Source: Endotrypanum monterogeii (lineage: Eukaryota > Euglenozoa > Kinetoplastea > Trypanosomatida > Trypanosomatidae). Taken from it: a stretch of 64,000 bases of DNA. This document shows, piece by piece, positions 52,201 to 60,811 of the stretch. The translations under genes and the position numbers were made by a program. The stretch's first letter is position 1. Every line of letters begins with the position of its first letter. The notes beneath the pieces are model-generated. The model saw only the letters and a list, made by a program, of their open reading frames with translations. It did no database searches and was not told where the DNA came from. The stretch is from the NCBI GenBank assembly GCA_000333855.2, contig CM007316.1, forward strand, positions 62,001 to 126,000, read 5' to 3'.

Positions 52201-53530
52201 GCTTCATGCGAGAGGCTAGAATATTTGGCATCGCTTTGGATGGCACCCCCCACGGTAGCTCTTGGAGCTCTGAGGAGTATCGAGAACTAGTCGCGGTCAT
52301 GGACGCGTTCGTCATTCTAGAGGTCAAGGCGGACTCGTTGCGCGGTGCTGTTGGATCAGCAATAGAAGCATGAATCAGCGACATCCACAGGAAATGTGGC
52401 AATCGCCATAACAACAACAGGGTTGACGAAGTCGTGTGCCAATCGCCAGTGGTGTGGTTTGCCTTCGGCACAGTCACAGCCGGCAAGACGTCGCCAGAAG
52501 TCACATGATGCACTTCCACTGGAACGGAAGAGAATGACACCAGACCAGACACCCCGTCGCACAAGACCTGCACGGCTCGACCAGCAAAGAGAAGAAGCCT
52601 GATGCCGAGCTGTGTCATGTTGCGTACAACCGACGCAGCGAGATTGAAAATAGTGAAGAAAAACCACTCCTTTTCGTCCTTGGGCTCCTTTGAGAAACTG
52701 CTCTGCAGCACCGGATGCGGCTGCGGATCAATGCGCGAGAGCTTCACACCCGCGCGACCCGATACGTATGTCCTGACAGACACCAACGCTGAGCCCAACT
52801 TACCCAAGACACTGGGATCGCCAACCTGCTCGAGAGCCAGCCCCATAACTTGACGCAAATGCAACGCAACCTGAGCGAAAAAATCCGGCACATGTCGGCT
52901 CAGCCATCTCCATCTGTCGACTACACCGCTGCGTATTTGCAGCAGCGGGGATGAGAAAGCCCCACTGAGAAAGAAGAAAGAAGGTTTGAAATGAGACGAT
53001 ACGGGCATGACGAAGGTAGTAGCGCAGAGAAGAGCGAGGGCTACTAGGCCAATGACGAAGATCTCTTTGACAGAGAAATGCACAAAGAATTTATCGCTAT
53101 CCGTTGCTGATGCGGGGAGAACCGCTGCGTCACTTAAAAGGCGGCTGCGCCTCGTAGATGTGAGGCTGAGCAATGTGGTCGGCTCAGAGATTTCCTCAGC
53201 ATTCGTTTTTTCCGCGAGAGCCTTCGATGCCCCTTCGCTGGTTCGACGCAAGCGCGAGCTGTGAGATGGTGCTATGTGCGTCACTACATAATCTTTCATG
53301 CGGGAGGCCGCCACGACTGCTGGACCTTGCATCTCACTTTCCCGTGGTGAGTCGGGCACGAGCACAGGGCTTGGGGACAACCTCACATTGCTGTTTCGGC
53401 CACGCTTGGCTATACTTAGTTGCCGCGCATACTCGAGATCAAACTCTGGCACACCACGAGTCTCAATGGTGCTCCGGTGGGAAGAGGAGGTGCGCACGGA
53501 CGATGCGCGATGAGTACTGTCGCTGCGCAT
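49232..53530 (-). CDS. Two-pass membrane protein with ~860-residue coiled-coil lumenal/extracellular loop, function unknown
   Basis: A 1432-residue protein. Residues 1-150 are Ser/Arg-rich and probably cytosolic. A membrane segment lies at about 156-176 (IFVIGLVALALLCATTFVM) and another at about 1043-1063 (TTSVFICFASIYTLV). The ~860 residues between carry at least a dozen N-glycosylation sequons (NMT, NHT, NES, NAS, NAT, NCT, NVS, NFT, NRS), paired Cys (for example CNNPLKDCC) and long charged helices; the sequons and Cys suggest this part is lumenal or extracellular. The last ~370 residues contain another coiled coil (EKLERAERRISSQNEAIALL). Hydrophobic stretches near 320 and 390 may also touch the membrane. 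No family recognised. A strict N-in/C-in two-pass topology is inference. The gene is flanked by the two 0.64-kb repeats. Confidence 0.82.
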   Translation of the reverse strand: MRSDSTHRASSVRTSSSHRSTIETRGVPEFDLEYARQLSIAKRGRNSNVRLSPSPVLVPDSPRESEMQGPAVVAASRMKDYVVTHIAPSHSSRLRRTSEGASKALAEKTNAEEISEPTTLLSLTSTRRSRLLSDAAVLPASATDSDKFFVHFSVKEIFVIGLVALALLCATTFVMPVSSHFKPSFFFLSGAFSSPLLQIRSGVVDRWRWLSRHVPDFFAQVALHLRQVMGLALEQVGDPSVLGKLGSALVSVRTYVSGRAGVKLSRIDPQPHPVLQSSFSKEPKDEKEWFFFTIFNLAASVVRNMTQLGIRLLLFAGRAVQVLCDGVSGLVSFSSVPVEVHHVTSGDVLPAVTVPKANHTTGDWHTTSSTLLLLWRLPHFLWMSLIHASIADPTAPRNESALTSRMTNASMTATSSRYSSELQELPWGVPSKAMPNILASRMKLRTVHTRMLEGSLWSSLLDEHPREVGSLARDDLQELLRDHLNATRVVDVALRAGGLVMDIEVEWDAAMEYPLQSESDHSTEKVEGVKATQRSRRAVVEAKLQQWSFPHLRKLYSYATSAGNYQRRMASNKALVGAACKAWVAECHQQYPLLLYHTDRRFRNCTAWLKKTTPLHGASAGEVLGELHECNNPLKDCCLRASRLMANVSDRASRLALRQRRSVESPVDFAAAVSDENFTTCEVERRRCAAQLMTAAQGCAQRIRDTQRLLDTAYVRQVTAFKKCALERSALERGFRRREQRSAQGAETGCNDLLSKNVSGVRRGAAAVFAHLYEALAVSRAEADKRVIACANASERDRVHFDTERAQWNASLMARISSAELQCEAKLAALREETRVVSTAARWKAEVVCAERLAREVSMLNRSAAAASTHMQREVEDARLKGQRAGVVCGSFTGENEVDYEASLQRVREECQARRETPPRLQEAQLRNMSAQIASHTAQLESLEVVHQEAVHRVRQEFHAAVADTSNEACLQVTQHNLLVCGGVRKAIEEELNKLPANATPTDAFIQMLAHTPVRGQLAWVFQGTPAHTVQDSRAVSINRRSPRFFFYFHTTSVFICFASIYTLVKYSRKHRLYNEAIARLDTLIAANETTLSFHSKNNPSKYRSDFLINGGVSMGWTVMEACMANSSEALLAWHLTRCEFLLAQETNILQREMHQIGTASVALHADPMRSLPESVSVNSNVFCASRNCPSSRLTSASTLPLICEDDKQLSQLHAAFLSCYYAVLEMYYVDLLDAVAGRVLVKAQLQRAESMAKWQSAVLGKQLSSVAEQKGSLAQSEISEDALATQEKLERAERRISSQNEAIALLEQQLKMARGELNRATCVLDTRVPSLCGDIAVSTALEPANTKSRHVYSKGELAGGGPTSDSITTFPFSSVEDDSIVHREPPALLDSRATEGPIRTPVLQRATMVRDPDTTRRYHKLQWDDDDAHIE

Positions 53531-53929
53531 CCTTTGGGGGAGGGTAAGTCTAGGGTTCTTGGTTTCACTGCTGCAATCACTGGTTACTACCTTCCCTCAC
53601 ACACATTCCACAATTTTTTTTATTTTATGGAGGAGTCCCTCTCTCTTGGACGTGCAGAAACAGCACGAACGCATAGGGTGAACTTGGGTATGGGGAGAAG
53701 TATGTGATACAGGTTGTATCACACATCTACCGTTGTCGTCACACACGCACACAAAAAGACACGCGTCTGTCAACTATGCAAGGTTTGCGCGCCCGAGAGC
53801 CCATAAAGTCGATAAGGAAAGAGAGGCAAAGGAAGTAATAAATGCTTGAAGATGACTCTGCGCTTACGCATAAGTCCTGAAGAGATTAACGTGTTGGGGT
53901 AATAAAACATCAGAAGTTACATATATATG
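53531..53929. other. Short gene-free stretch
   Basis: No gene seen. Expected leader of the membrane-protein gene; on the minus strand TTACCCTCCCCCAAAG ends almost at the start codon, so the real acceptor is probably further upstream. Confidence 0.5.
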
Positions 53930-54563
53930 TATATCTATACATATGTATATGAGCTGGACACGACAAGTCACACGTCCATCGTGTAGCACGAAGCAGAAGG
54001 GAGCGGGCGTCACAGCAAACAGCAAGCCAGTCACATCAGCACAACCTCTGTTCCATACACTGCCCAGCAGGTCGCCACACAGTCGCACCCGCCATACCGA
54101 CCCCCGCGTCGCACATCCCTCGAGGTGGCAGCGAATCCCCGCAACCACCCACAGCCATTAGGTAGCGTGGGGGACCGGAGGAGAGATGCTCGACTCACAC
54201 TGATGCTTTCCACGTCATGTGGACCACACACACAGACACATTATTCTTGTCGTAAGACGCGTCACCATAGAAACATGCAGGGACGGAGTCCTGAAACAAA
54301 GAAAAGCGAAACACAGAACGGACATCCATGCACAGTGTCTGGATTTGACTCCTGAGGCGACCATGCGCGGCTCGTCAGTGACGGAGAGAGAATAGAGTCA
54401 GACCACACCACTCACCCACGCGCTGTACGATTTGGCAGAGTCTCCAATAGCCACAGCCTAAGATACACAGACATATCCCTCCCCCCCCCTCGGCCGACAT
54501 GGGTCGGCAAAGGAAAGGTGCTGCAATTCAACAAGACGACATCCTGACCCGGGTGCCCACACC
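53930..54563. repeat. Dispersed 0.64-kb direct repeat, copy 2
   Basis: Nearly identical partner of 46657-47294, same orientation, lying in the presumed 3' UTR of the BART-like gene. Flanking DNA on both sides differs from that of copy 1 except for a short ACATATAT-type AT-rich edge, and no clear target-site duplication is visible. Confidence 0.9.
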
Positions 54564-54677
54564 CACAACCCAGGCAAGCAAGAGGCATTCCTGCGCTGCA
54601 AAGGAAGATAGAGTGAAACAGATGAAGCAAGGAGGGAGCGTCCAAAACCGCCTTTGCTACTCCAATCACTTCATTTG

Positions 54678-57332
54678 TCAGCGCTTGAGATGTGGCCTCC
54701 GCGATTGAGGCTTTTCTTCAATGCCTACTTGGCTGCGACTAGTGGATGTCGAGCGAGATTTGCTGTGGGCTCTCACACCCCGCCCTCCAGTGGACGGGCC
54801 AGAGATCTGAACAGTCACCTTGGAGGTACTTTTTGAGGCAGTTGGGCGTGCAGGTGATGTCGGCGTGCGATGAGAAACCGTAGATAGACTAACCGATGCT
54901 ACCACTGGCGGCTGCTTCAGACTTCGCTCTCTCGGCCGCATGAGCAGTGACGTTGCGGACCCTCTTGTCGACGAGGAGGACTCTCCAAAAGCCGCGGCCG
55001 CATCGCCATTGGTGGGCATCATTAACGAATCACCGTTTGGCGTGATGGGAGGAAGATCACGGCCTGGGTGCGTAGTTTCCCTCGTGCGGTAAAGGGGTGC
55101 ACTATTGCGAATCAAGCCACGATTAGTACCGGCCGCACTGACAGGAGGCGTAGGCAACGGCCTTGACAAAGACTCATCGGCGCTCGAAGCAGTCGAAAGA
55201 AACGAGGCGCGCATCGGGAGAGCTCTATTACTAGACGGAGGAGGTGTGTGAAACGTATTTGAAAGTGGCGGCGGGGGCGTTGAAAAAGGGTTCTGCGGTT
55301 CCGAACTGGGGCGGGGGTGAACAGAAGCACTCACATCATCGAAAAGCCGCAGGTTCGGCGGTTTCGGTAGCGTTTCTTGCTGCATCGTATCACGAGGAGT
55401 GGCAACGCCAACCAGAGCGTCGACTGCGGGCGATTCGACTGCGTTTGATGGGGCAGGTCGATTGTAAGTGGAGCGAATAAGCGCACGCAGACCGCGCACA
55501 CCGGCCACAGCAATTGGCTGTGTGCCATCGTCACTTTCATGATTCAGCCGATACTCCTCCTGGATGTAGTCCATCATCCAAGCAAAAAAACTATCAAATC
55601 CACTGATCGCCAACAGTAGACGCCATGCGGGAAAGGATAGAACACTCTGTGGGCCCCCAAGAACAGTGTGGTCTCCGGATGCGCCATCGCTTTCCCCCAG
55701 CACGACGTCGGTGATTGGAGTGTCGTAGAGGGTCTCCACGAATTCGGCTTCATCAAACCCAGGAACGCGGTGGATCAGCACTGACAGCAACGCAGATGAA
55801 ACCCGGTCCCCAAACTCTGCGTAGACTTGATGCTCCGCATGTGTATGCTCCACATCTGCGTGACCCACGTTTTCCAGGTCGAGGTCTGCACCCCCCCCAT
55901 CGAAGGTTGCACCAGCCGCCTCCTCTGCCGTGGCAACGAAGCGGTGGTGGGGCAGGAAAACTTTGTGGTGCTCGTAGAGGAACACGGCTACGCTGTGCAT
56001 AAAGCGTTTGTTGCGCACAAGTCGCTCCACGCATTCTACAGACTGGAGAAAACGCTGCAGACGGCGGGTTGCCTGTTCAGCTATCGCGTCTGGATCGCTT
56101 AGCAATGTCGTGAATCGTGGACTATACGCCGGGGTGTGACGGATGTTACGGCGCGCCACCTCACCCTGGAGCAACTCCTCCCATGTGAAGGGAGCATCGG
56201 GTAGCAGTTGCGAGGTAACCGAAGCGCCGATAACACTCATCGCGGTGCCTTCGGGCGGAGGCGACGCGGATGCCGACTGATGCATCGCCGACGCAGCGAT
56301 GCTGAAGGCGGCAGGGCGGTGATCTGCTGCGATAAAGACTTCGGATGAGCGCCTTGAACTATTCTCGACCCCGTCGCCGTTCTCGCGCTGCAGACACCAG
56401 TCTTTGTAGAGCTGTTCAAGTGCTTTGTCCTCCAGCGCAGCGAAGGTACACGAAGGCGCAGCGTACTGAGGGGAAATTGGGTCAACAAAAGAAGAAAGCG
56501 GCTGACATGGTGACTGACCCCTCTCAGAAAATGCGTCACGGACGCAAACAGCACCCTGTGGAAGGTTATCACGCTGCTCTCGACGCACATCTTGCTCCAG
56601 TAGAGCCATCAGATCGCCGAACTCGGAATTGTTTGTGCACCACCCAACCGCACCGTCCGCTGCGGATGAGGAGGTAGCTGGCGCAATGACGTCCGCACTG
56701 CTACCATCTGACGAGTCACCGTCAGTCAATGATGTTGCAAAATGGTGATCATCACGGCGCCCCCCGCTATGTGGATGAGCCGACCCTTCCTCGGTGATCG
56801 CGGAAGTACCCCACGGCATTGCGGCATGTGAACTGGACGTAGGTGCAGGTGTTGATAGCACCGATGCCCTCGCAGAGAGGTCCACCGATGCCTTTGCTCG
56901 CATGTACTTTTCTAGACGTTCGTTGGTAGACGCAACGAGCCTGCGGCCCTCTCCCTCATTCTTCGAACCACCTTTCTTCACTGGGAAGCCGCCTCCTAAG
57001 AGTGCCTGTGTTGCGGCACGAGCGCGTCGAATAACCTCTTCATCATCACTCATGTCTCCATCGTTGTCACCGGTGTAGTAGCCTCGTGAAAGAGCAGGGG
57101 TGCGGACTGGCGAACTCTTGTTGTCTGACCTCAAGCCGCGAGTACTTGACGACGATGATGACGATAAGGAAGCAGACCTCGCCGTTTCAGCCTCTGCGTA
57201 ACGCCGCTCTCCATCATAGTAGTACGACCGCTTTGGCAGGCCGGCTGATGTGACCGACGATGCGACCCCGAACTGGCCGCGATCGAAGGCAGCAGCTGTT
57301 TTCTTGTCCACTGCCTTAGCCTTGATGGGCAT
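54678..57332 (-). CDS. BART/ARL2-binding-like domain protein
   Basis: An 884-residue protein, mostly Ser/Pro-rich and probably disordered, with one helical domain at about 420-595. That domain reads RFLQSVECVERLVRNKRF, SVAVFLYEHHKVFLP, then after a His/Asp-rich insert YAEFGDRVSSALLSVL, VPGFDEAEFVETLYD, and FPAWRLLLAISGFDSFFAWM. This order matches the six-helix BART domain of ARL2BP and CFAP36, which bind GTP-loaded ARL2/ARL3 and are linked to cilia. The insert between the second and third helices is longer than usual. The frame extends to 57362 only via GTG, and an acceptor AG at 57370 gives a first AUG at 57332. The GTPase partner is inference. Confidence 0.72.
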   Translation of the reverse strand: MPIKAKAVDKKTAAAFDRGQFGVASSVTSAGLPKRSYYYDGERRYAEAETARSASLSSSSSSSTRGLRSDNKSSPVRTPALSRGYYTGDNDGDMSDDEEVIRRARAATQALLGGGFPVKKGGSKNEGEGRRLVASTNERLEKYMRAKASVDLSARASVLSTPAPTSSSHAAMPWGTSAITEEGSAHPHSGGRRDDHHFATSLTDGDSSDGSSADVIAPATSSSAADGAVGWCTNNSEFGDLMALLEQDVRREQRDNLPQGAVCVRDAFSERGQSPCQPLSSFVDPISPQYAAPSCTFAALEDKALEQLYKDWCLQRENGDGVENSSRRSSEVFIAADHRPAAFSIAASAMHQSASASPPPEGTAMSVIGASVTSQLLPDAPFTWEELLQGEVARRNIRHTPAYSPRFTTLLSDPDAIAEQATRRLQRFLQSVECVERLVRNKRFMHSVAVFLYEHHKVFLPHHRFVATAEEAAGATFDGGGADLDLENVGHADVEHTHAEHQVYAEFGDRVSSALLSVLIHRVPGFDEAEFVETLYDTPITDVVLGESDGASGDHTVLGGPQSVLSFPAWRLLLAISGFDSFFAWMMDYIQEEYRLNHESDDGTQPIAVAGVRGLRALIRSTYNRPAPSNAVESPAVDALVGVATPRDTMQQETLPKPPNLRLFDDVSASVHPRPSSEPQNPFSTPPPPLSNTFHTPPPSSNRALPMRASFLSTASSADESLSRPLPTPPVSAAGTNRGLIRNSAPLYRTRETTHPGRDLPPITPNGDSLMMPTNGDAAAAFGESSSSTRGSATSLLMRPRERSLKQPPVVASVSLSTVSHRTPTSPARPTASKSTSKVTVQISGPSTGGRGVRAHSKSRSTSTSRSQVGIEEKPQSRRPHLKR

Positions 57333-59395
57333 GTTGAGGCGTCTTTTCTTTCCTCCGCACACAGTTCAACTAAAAAGAGAGAGATGTGGAAAAGAGTGAC
57401 GCGGAAGGGCGGAGATTAAAATGGGGATTCGCCACCGACCGCCGCCGCCCCCCCCCACACACACACACTCAACAGTTGCAGGAGAATTACGGGAACAGTA
57501 TGAGGCGAAACTCCCACCCTTGCTCGCCGTTGTTCAAATGCGACTTTTTTTGTGGGGGGGGGTTGTTTTTTCCTCCGCTTTTCCCTGTGAATCAATTATG
57601 AAAAGAGGTACTCTAGAGATATACATATATGTTGTCTACGAAATGGACTCGGCAGAGAGGAAGGTTGTCTGTATATGTGTCTGTATCTGCCTACGTGCGT
57701 GTGATGGAGTAGGGCTGCAGAATGACACTCACCGGCAATCACCTGACGAGGGCGATTGAAACCGCAGCAAAAGACTTTGGGGATTACACGACCAAACGAA
57801 AGAGAAGAAAGTAGAAATGTTTTTTTTTGGGGGGGGGAGAGTCGAGGTGTGATGTGCAAGAAGAAGATTCAACCGTACGCAAGCACACCAGTAACCATCT
57901 CCGTTGACATCAGTCCGAGAATGCGCACCGGGGGGGGGGGGGAAAGGCCTCCATGAGAACGTCGACGAAAGTAACACATGTGTGATGTAGTGCATACACA
58001 CACACAGCACCCCAAAGTTACGCTACTAGACTGCCCTGCAAGGAATGACTTTCGATTCCCTTGAGTAGGCAGGGAGGGAGGGGGGGGGGGCACAAAACAA
58101 CCCACTACATGCATCACGGCCTGCAGCTCTTGAAAGAGAGGAAGAAATAGGGAGAAGGTCAGCGCAGGAAGGTAATTGGTCTGCTGAAAACACAATGGCG
58201 TCAACACGAATTCTGATTTGGGTAAATTTGAGTCGAAGAGGGTGAAGTCTGCAGCGACGTGGAGTGGCGTCGTATTCCCTTTGGATTCCAGGCCGGAAGC
58301 GAACATGAGGGAGGAGAACGAAAGTCCGAACATACGACAGGGAAAGACAAGAAGAAGCCGAGGCATTGTACAAGAGTGAAAAGAGGAGGTAATAAGAAAA
58401 AAAAAACAGGACAGTGCCTAGATCTGCCTGGCCGCCTCCAGGTCGTATTCGTATGATATGTACACTTGATGGAAGAAAGGAGTGGTAGAACGGGGTGAAC
58501 AGGGGGGGGTGGGGGGTGGAGGGCAAAGAGGGCCAAGCGGAAAGCGAATCAGAGGGAGAGAACAACGTGACGTCGCTGCGGCTATACATCAACCACAGAT
58601 GTGGAGTAATCAAAAAACAAGAGAAACTGAAAATATCCTGAGTACTGCGAGAAGAAGCGCGATCACTGCACGCACACGCGCTTCACTTACAAATACGAAT
58701 GCAGATCGATTCCTATACATGCTACAGTCAAGCCCATTGTGATATAACCGAAGAGTGCGAAAAGAAAAAAAAAACAGTAACAAGAGACAAGAAGAAAAAA
58801 TGACGCGTGAGGTTGACTGAGAGGGGAACAGAAATGAGGGAGGAGTCTTAGAGCATAATATTCTTGCGAAAGAATCGTGCATCCGCGTCAAACCAAAGTC
58901 AAAGGGAGCCCAATCAAAAGAAGAAAAAATGTGTGAAATTCCCAAACGGTGCGAGAATTCTAAATGAAGGAGAAAAGAAAAAAGAAAAAGCGCATCCATC
59001 AACCAGGTTGAGAGAGAAAGAAGATGTAACAGGAGGAAAAGAAAGGAAAGCTGGGTGAAAGTAGAAATATCCCCAGTCGCCCACCGCCTCCGATTTCTTT
59101 GCATCCCTGCGAATGTGAATGGCAGGGGAAAGGTGCTGGATACCTCTCTGGACAAGTAGAGATGCAGAGAACAGCCCATCTGCTTCCAAGACGTGGAGGA
59201 AAGTAACTCGTTCAGCCCTTCCCCTCCCATGTGAGCCTAAACACCCACACACACACACACACAGCGACGCGCTCTCACTCCTTCCCCATCACCGACATCC
59301 GAGCCGCGGTCGAGGCAAATGGATAGTGCGCCTCGTATAACACAAAACGGGCGCAGGTTAGCCCCAGGTGCCACCACCTACACACAAAGATACCC
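57333..59395. other. Gene-free intergenic/UTR stretch
   Basis: No supported gene. G runs near 57554, 57828, 57930, 58080 and 58501, and A runs throughout, leave only low-complexity open frames. Expected 3' UTR of the Cys-motif gene at 59396 and leader of the BART-like gene. Confidence 0.7.
57370..57396 (-). promoter_or_regulatory. Predicted trans-splice acceptor of the BART-like gene
   Basis: On the minus strand CTTTTCCACATCTCTCTC and TTTTT lead to AG at 57371-57370; the leader would be 37 nt to the ATG at 57332. Confidence 0.7.
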
Positions 59396-60811
59396 TCATG
59401 CAGAAGCTTCCTTGTTCAAGCGACTGGCAGTCTCTGCATAAACGCGCCTGCTGTTCTCCTTCACCTTCCTCTGGAATTCTCTGAAACGATCCATATCCAT
59501 ATCCCTCTCCTGGTTAGTCGTCCTCCACATCGAAACCGAGGTACTGTAGGTTGGTTTCTCCTGCGCCGCAGGTGCAGTAAGCAGAGAGTCTGCATTTGGC
59601 TCCTTATTCCCGTCCTGCAAGCTTGCATTGGAGGAAGCCGAGTCAATCCTGACAGAGCGCTCGCCTTTCCCATTCTGCCCTGCGGCTTGCGGCGTCGCCT
59701 CCTTTGAGAGACCGCTGTCGTAGACGTTGTAAGTGCTGCCGGGAAACTGCAGCTCATTCTCCACAGGCTCCCCGCTCCCGATGTTGTTGTTGAAGGTAGG
59801 GCGAAAACGAGTCGACTGGTCACCCGATGATTGCCGGCTTCCCGCGTTCTGGGGCAAGACCGGCAGAAACACCACGCCAGTCCCGCTTGGGCCGGCCTTG
59901 TAGCCGGTCAGGCGCCTCCTGCTCCCAGAGACGCGGGTGGGCTCCACTGCTGAGGCGTTGTACGACCCATCGAGGCTGCGCTGCATGTTAGTACCGAATT
60001 TGATACCTTCTTCGGGGTTGATAACCTTCCCAGTAAGGCCGAAGGCAACAGAGCCGTGGGGTGCAGCGCTGAGGTGGCGCGCTTGCACCTGCACGTCCAG
60101 ACAGTGGCCACAAACATGCGGCGCATTCTCGCAGCTGTCCACCATATCCCGTGTCTTCTTCTTCTGCTTGTGCATCAATTGGCGCAGCTTATATACCTGA
60201 TCACGGTATAGCGGCACTGAGGAATCAGCGTGGTCCTCGTCGACGATGTCCTTGATGTCCTTCAGCATGACATGGAGGTCGTGCTCGGCAGAGCAACGGG
60301 AAGCCGGAGTGGCGGCACCACTTCCGCTGGACGGTTGCAATGAGGCCTGCGAAGACGGCCTCGTCGATGGCTGAGAGTCAGTTTTCGCTGCCGAAACCGC
60401 CTCCTCCTCCTCATCGGACAGGCCAAGTGCCCGCCGCTGTGCACGCAGCGCCGCCTCCTCGCGCAGACGGTTCTTGTGTTCCAGCAAGACCAGCTCCTGA
60501 AGACGGTCACGGCGACGCACAGGCACTAGCTCCGCTGCCCGGGCTAGCTCCTTGGCATCTCGGCGTTTCCTGCTGCTCAGAAGCTGCTCGTCCGGAATGA
60601 ATTTGCTGGCGTTTCTGGAACTGTCCATGAATGCCTTGGCGCGAAGAGTTTGGCGGAGACTCTTCATGTACAGTTCATCCCTCGACATCCCAGGGCGGTC
60701 CAATGCCTCCATGGCAGCACGCATCGAACCGCTGGCATTGAACGACTTCTCCTGCGGCTGCTGTGCACAGTAGGAGCACTTGCAGTAAGCGTGGCACTGA
60801 TCGCGGATCAT
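59396..60811 (-). CDS. Cys-motif protein, paralogue 1 of a tandem pair
   Basis: A 471-residue protein of unknown function. It begins with a CxxxCxCxxC cluster (C6, C10, C12, C15), followed by a charged helical region (about 80-140, with LQELVLLEHKNRLREEAALR), a Ser-rich linker, a helix QVYKLRQLMHKQKKKTRD, a CGHC pair (about 233-236), and a C-terminal half with FGTNMQRSLDGSYNAS and GTGVVFLPVLPQ. The same elements occur in the same order in the upstream gene 62123-63166, so the two are probably tandem paralogues. The Cys clusters suggest metal binding; this is inference. No signal peptide or membrane segment. The start ATG at 60811 puts the Cys cluster at the very N-terminus. Confidence 0.82.
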   Translation of the reverse strand: MIRDQCHAYCKCSYCAQQPQEKSFNASGSMRAAMEALDRPGMSRDELYMKSLRQTLRAKAFMDSSRNASKFIPDEQLLSSRKRRDAKELARAAELVPVRRRDRLQELVLLEHKNRLREEAALRAQRRALGLSDEEEEAVSAAKTDSQPSTRPSSQASLQPSSGSGAATPASRCSAEHDLHVMLKDIKDIVDEDHADSSVPLYRDQVYKLRQLMHKQKKKTRDMVDSCENAPHVCGHCLDVQVQARHLSAAPHGSVAFGLTGKVINPEEGIKFGTNMQRSLDGSYNASAVEPTRVSGSRRRLTGYKAGPSGTGVVFLPVLPQNAGSRQSSGDQSTRFRPTFNNNIGSGEPVENELQFPGSTYNVYDSGLSKEATPQAAGQNGKGERSVRIDSASSNASLQDGNKEPNADSLLTAPAAQEKPTYSTSVSMWRTTNQERDMDMDRFREFQRKVKENSRRVYAETASRLNKEASA

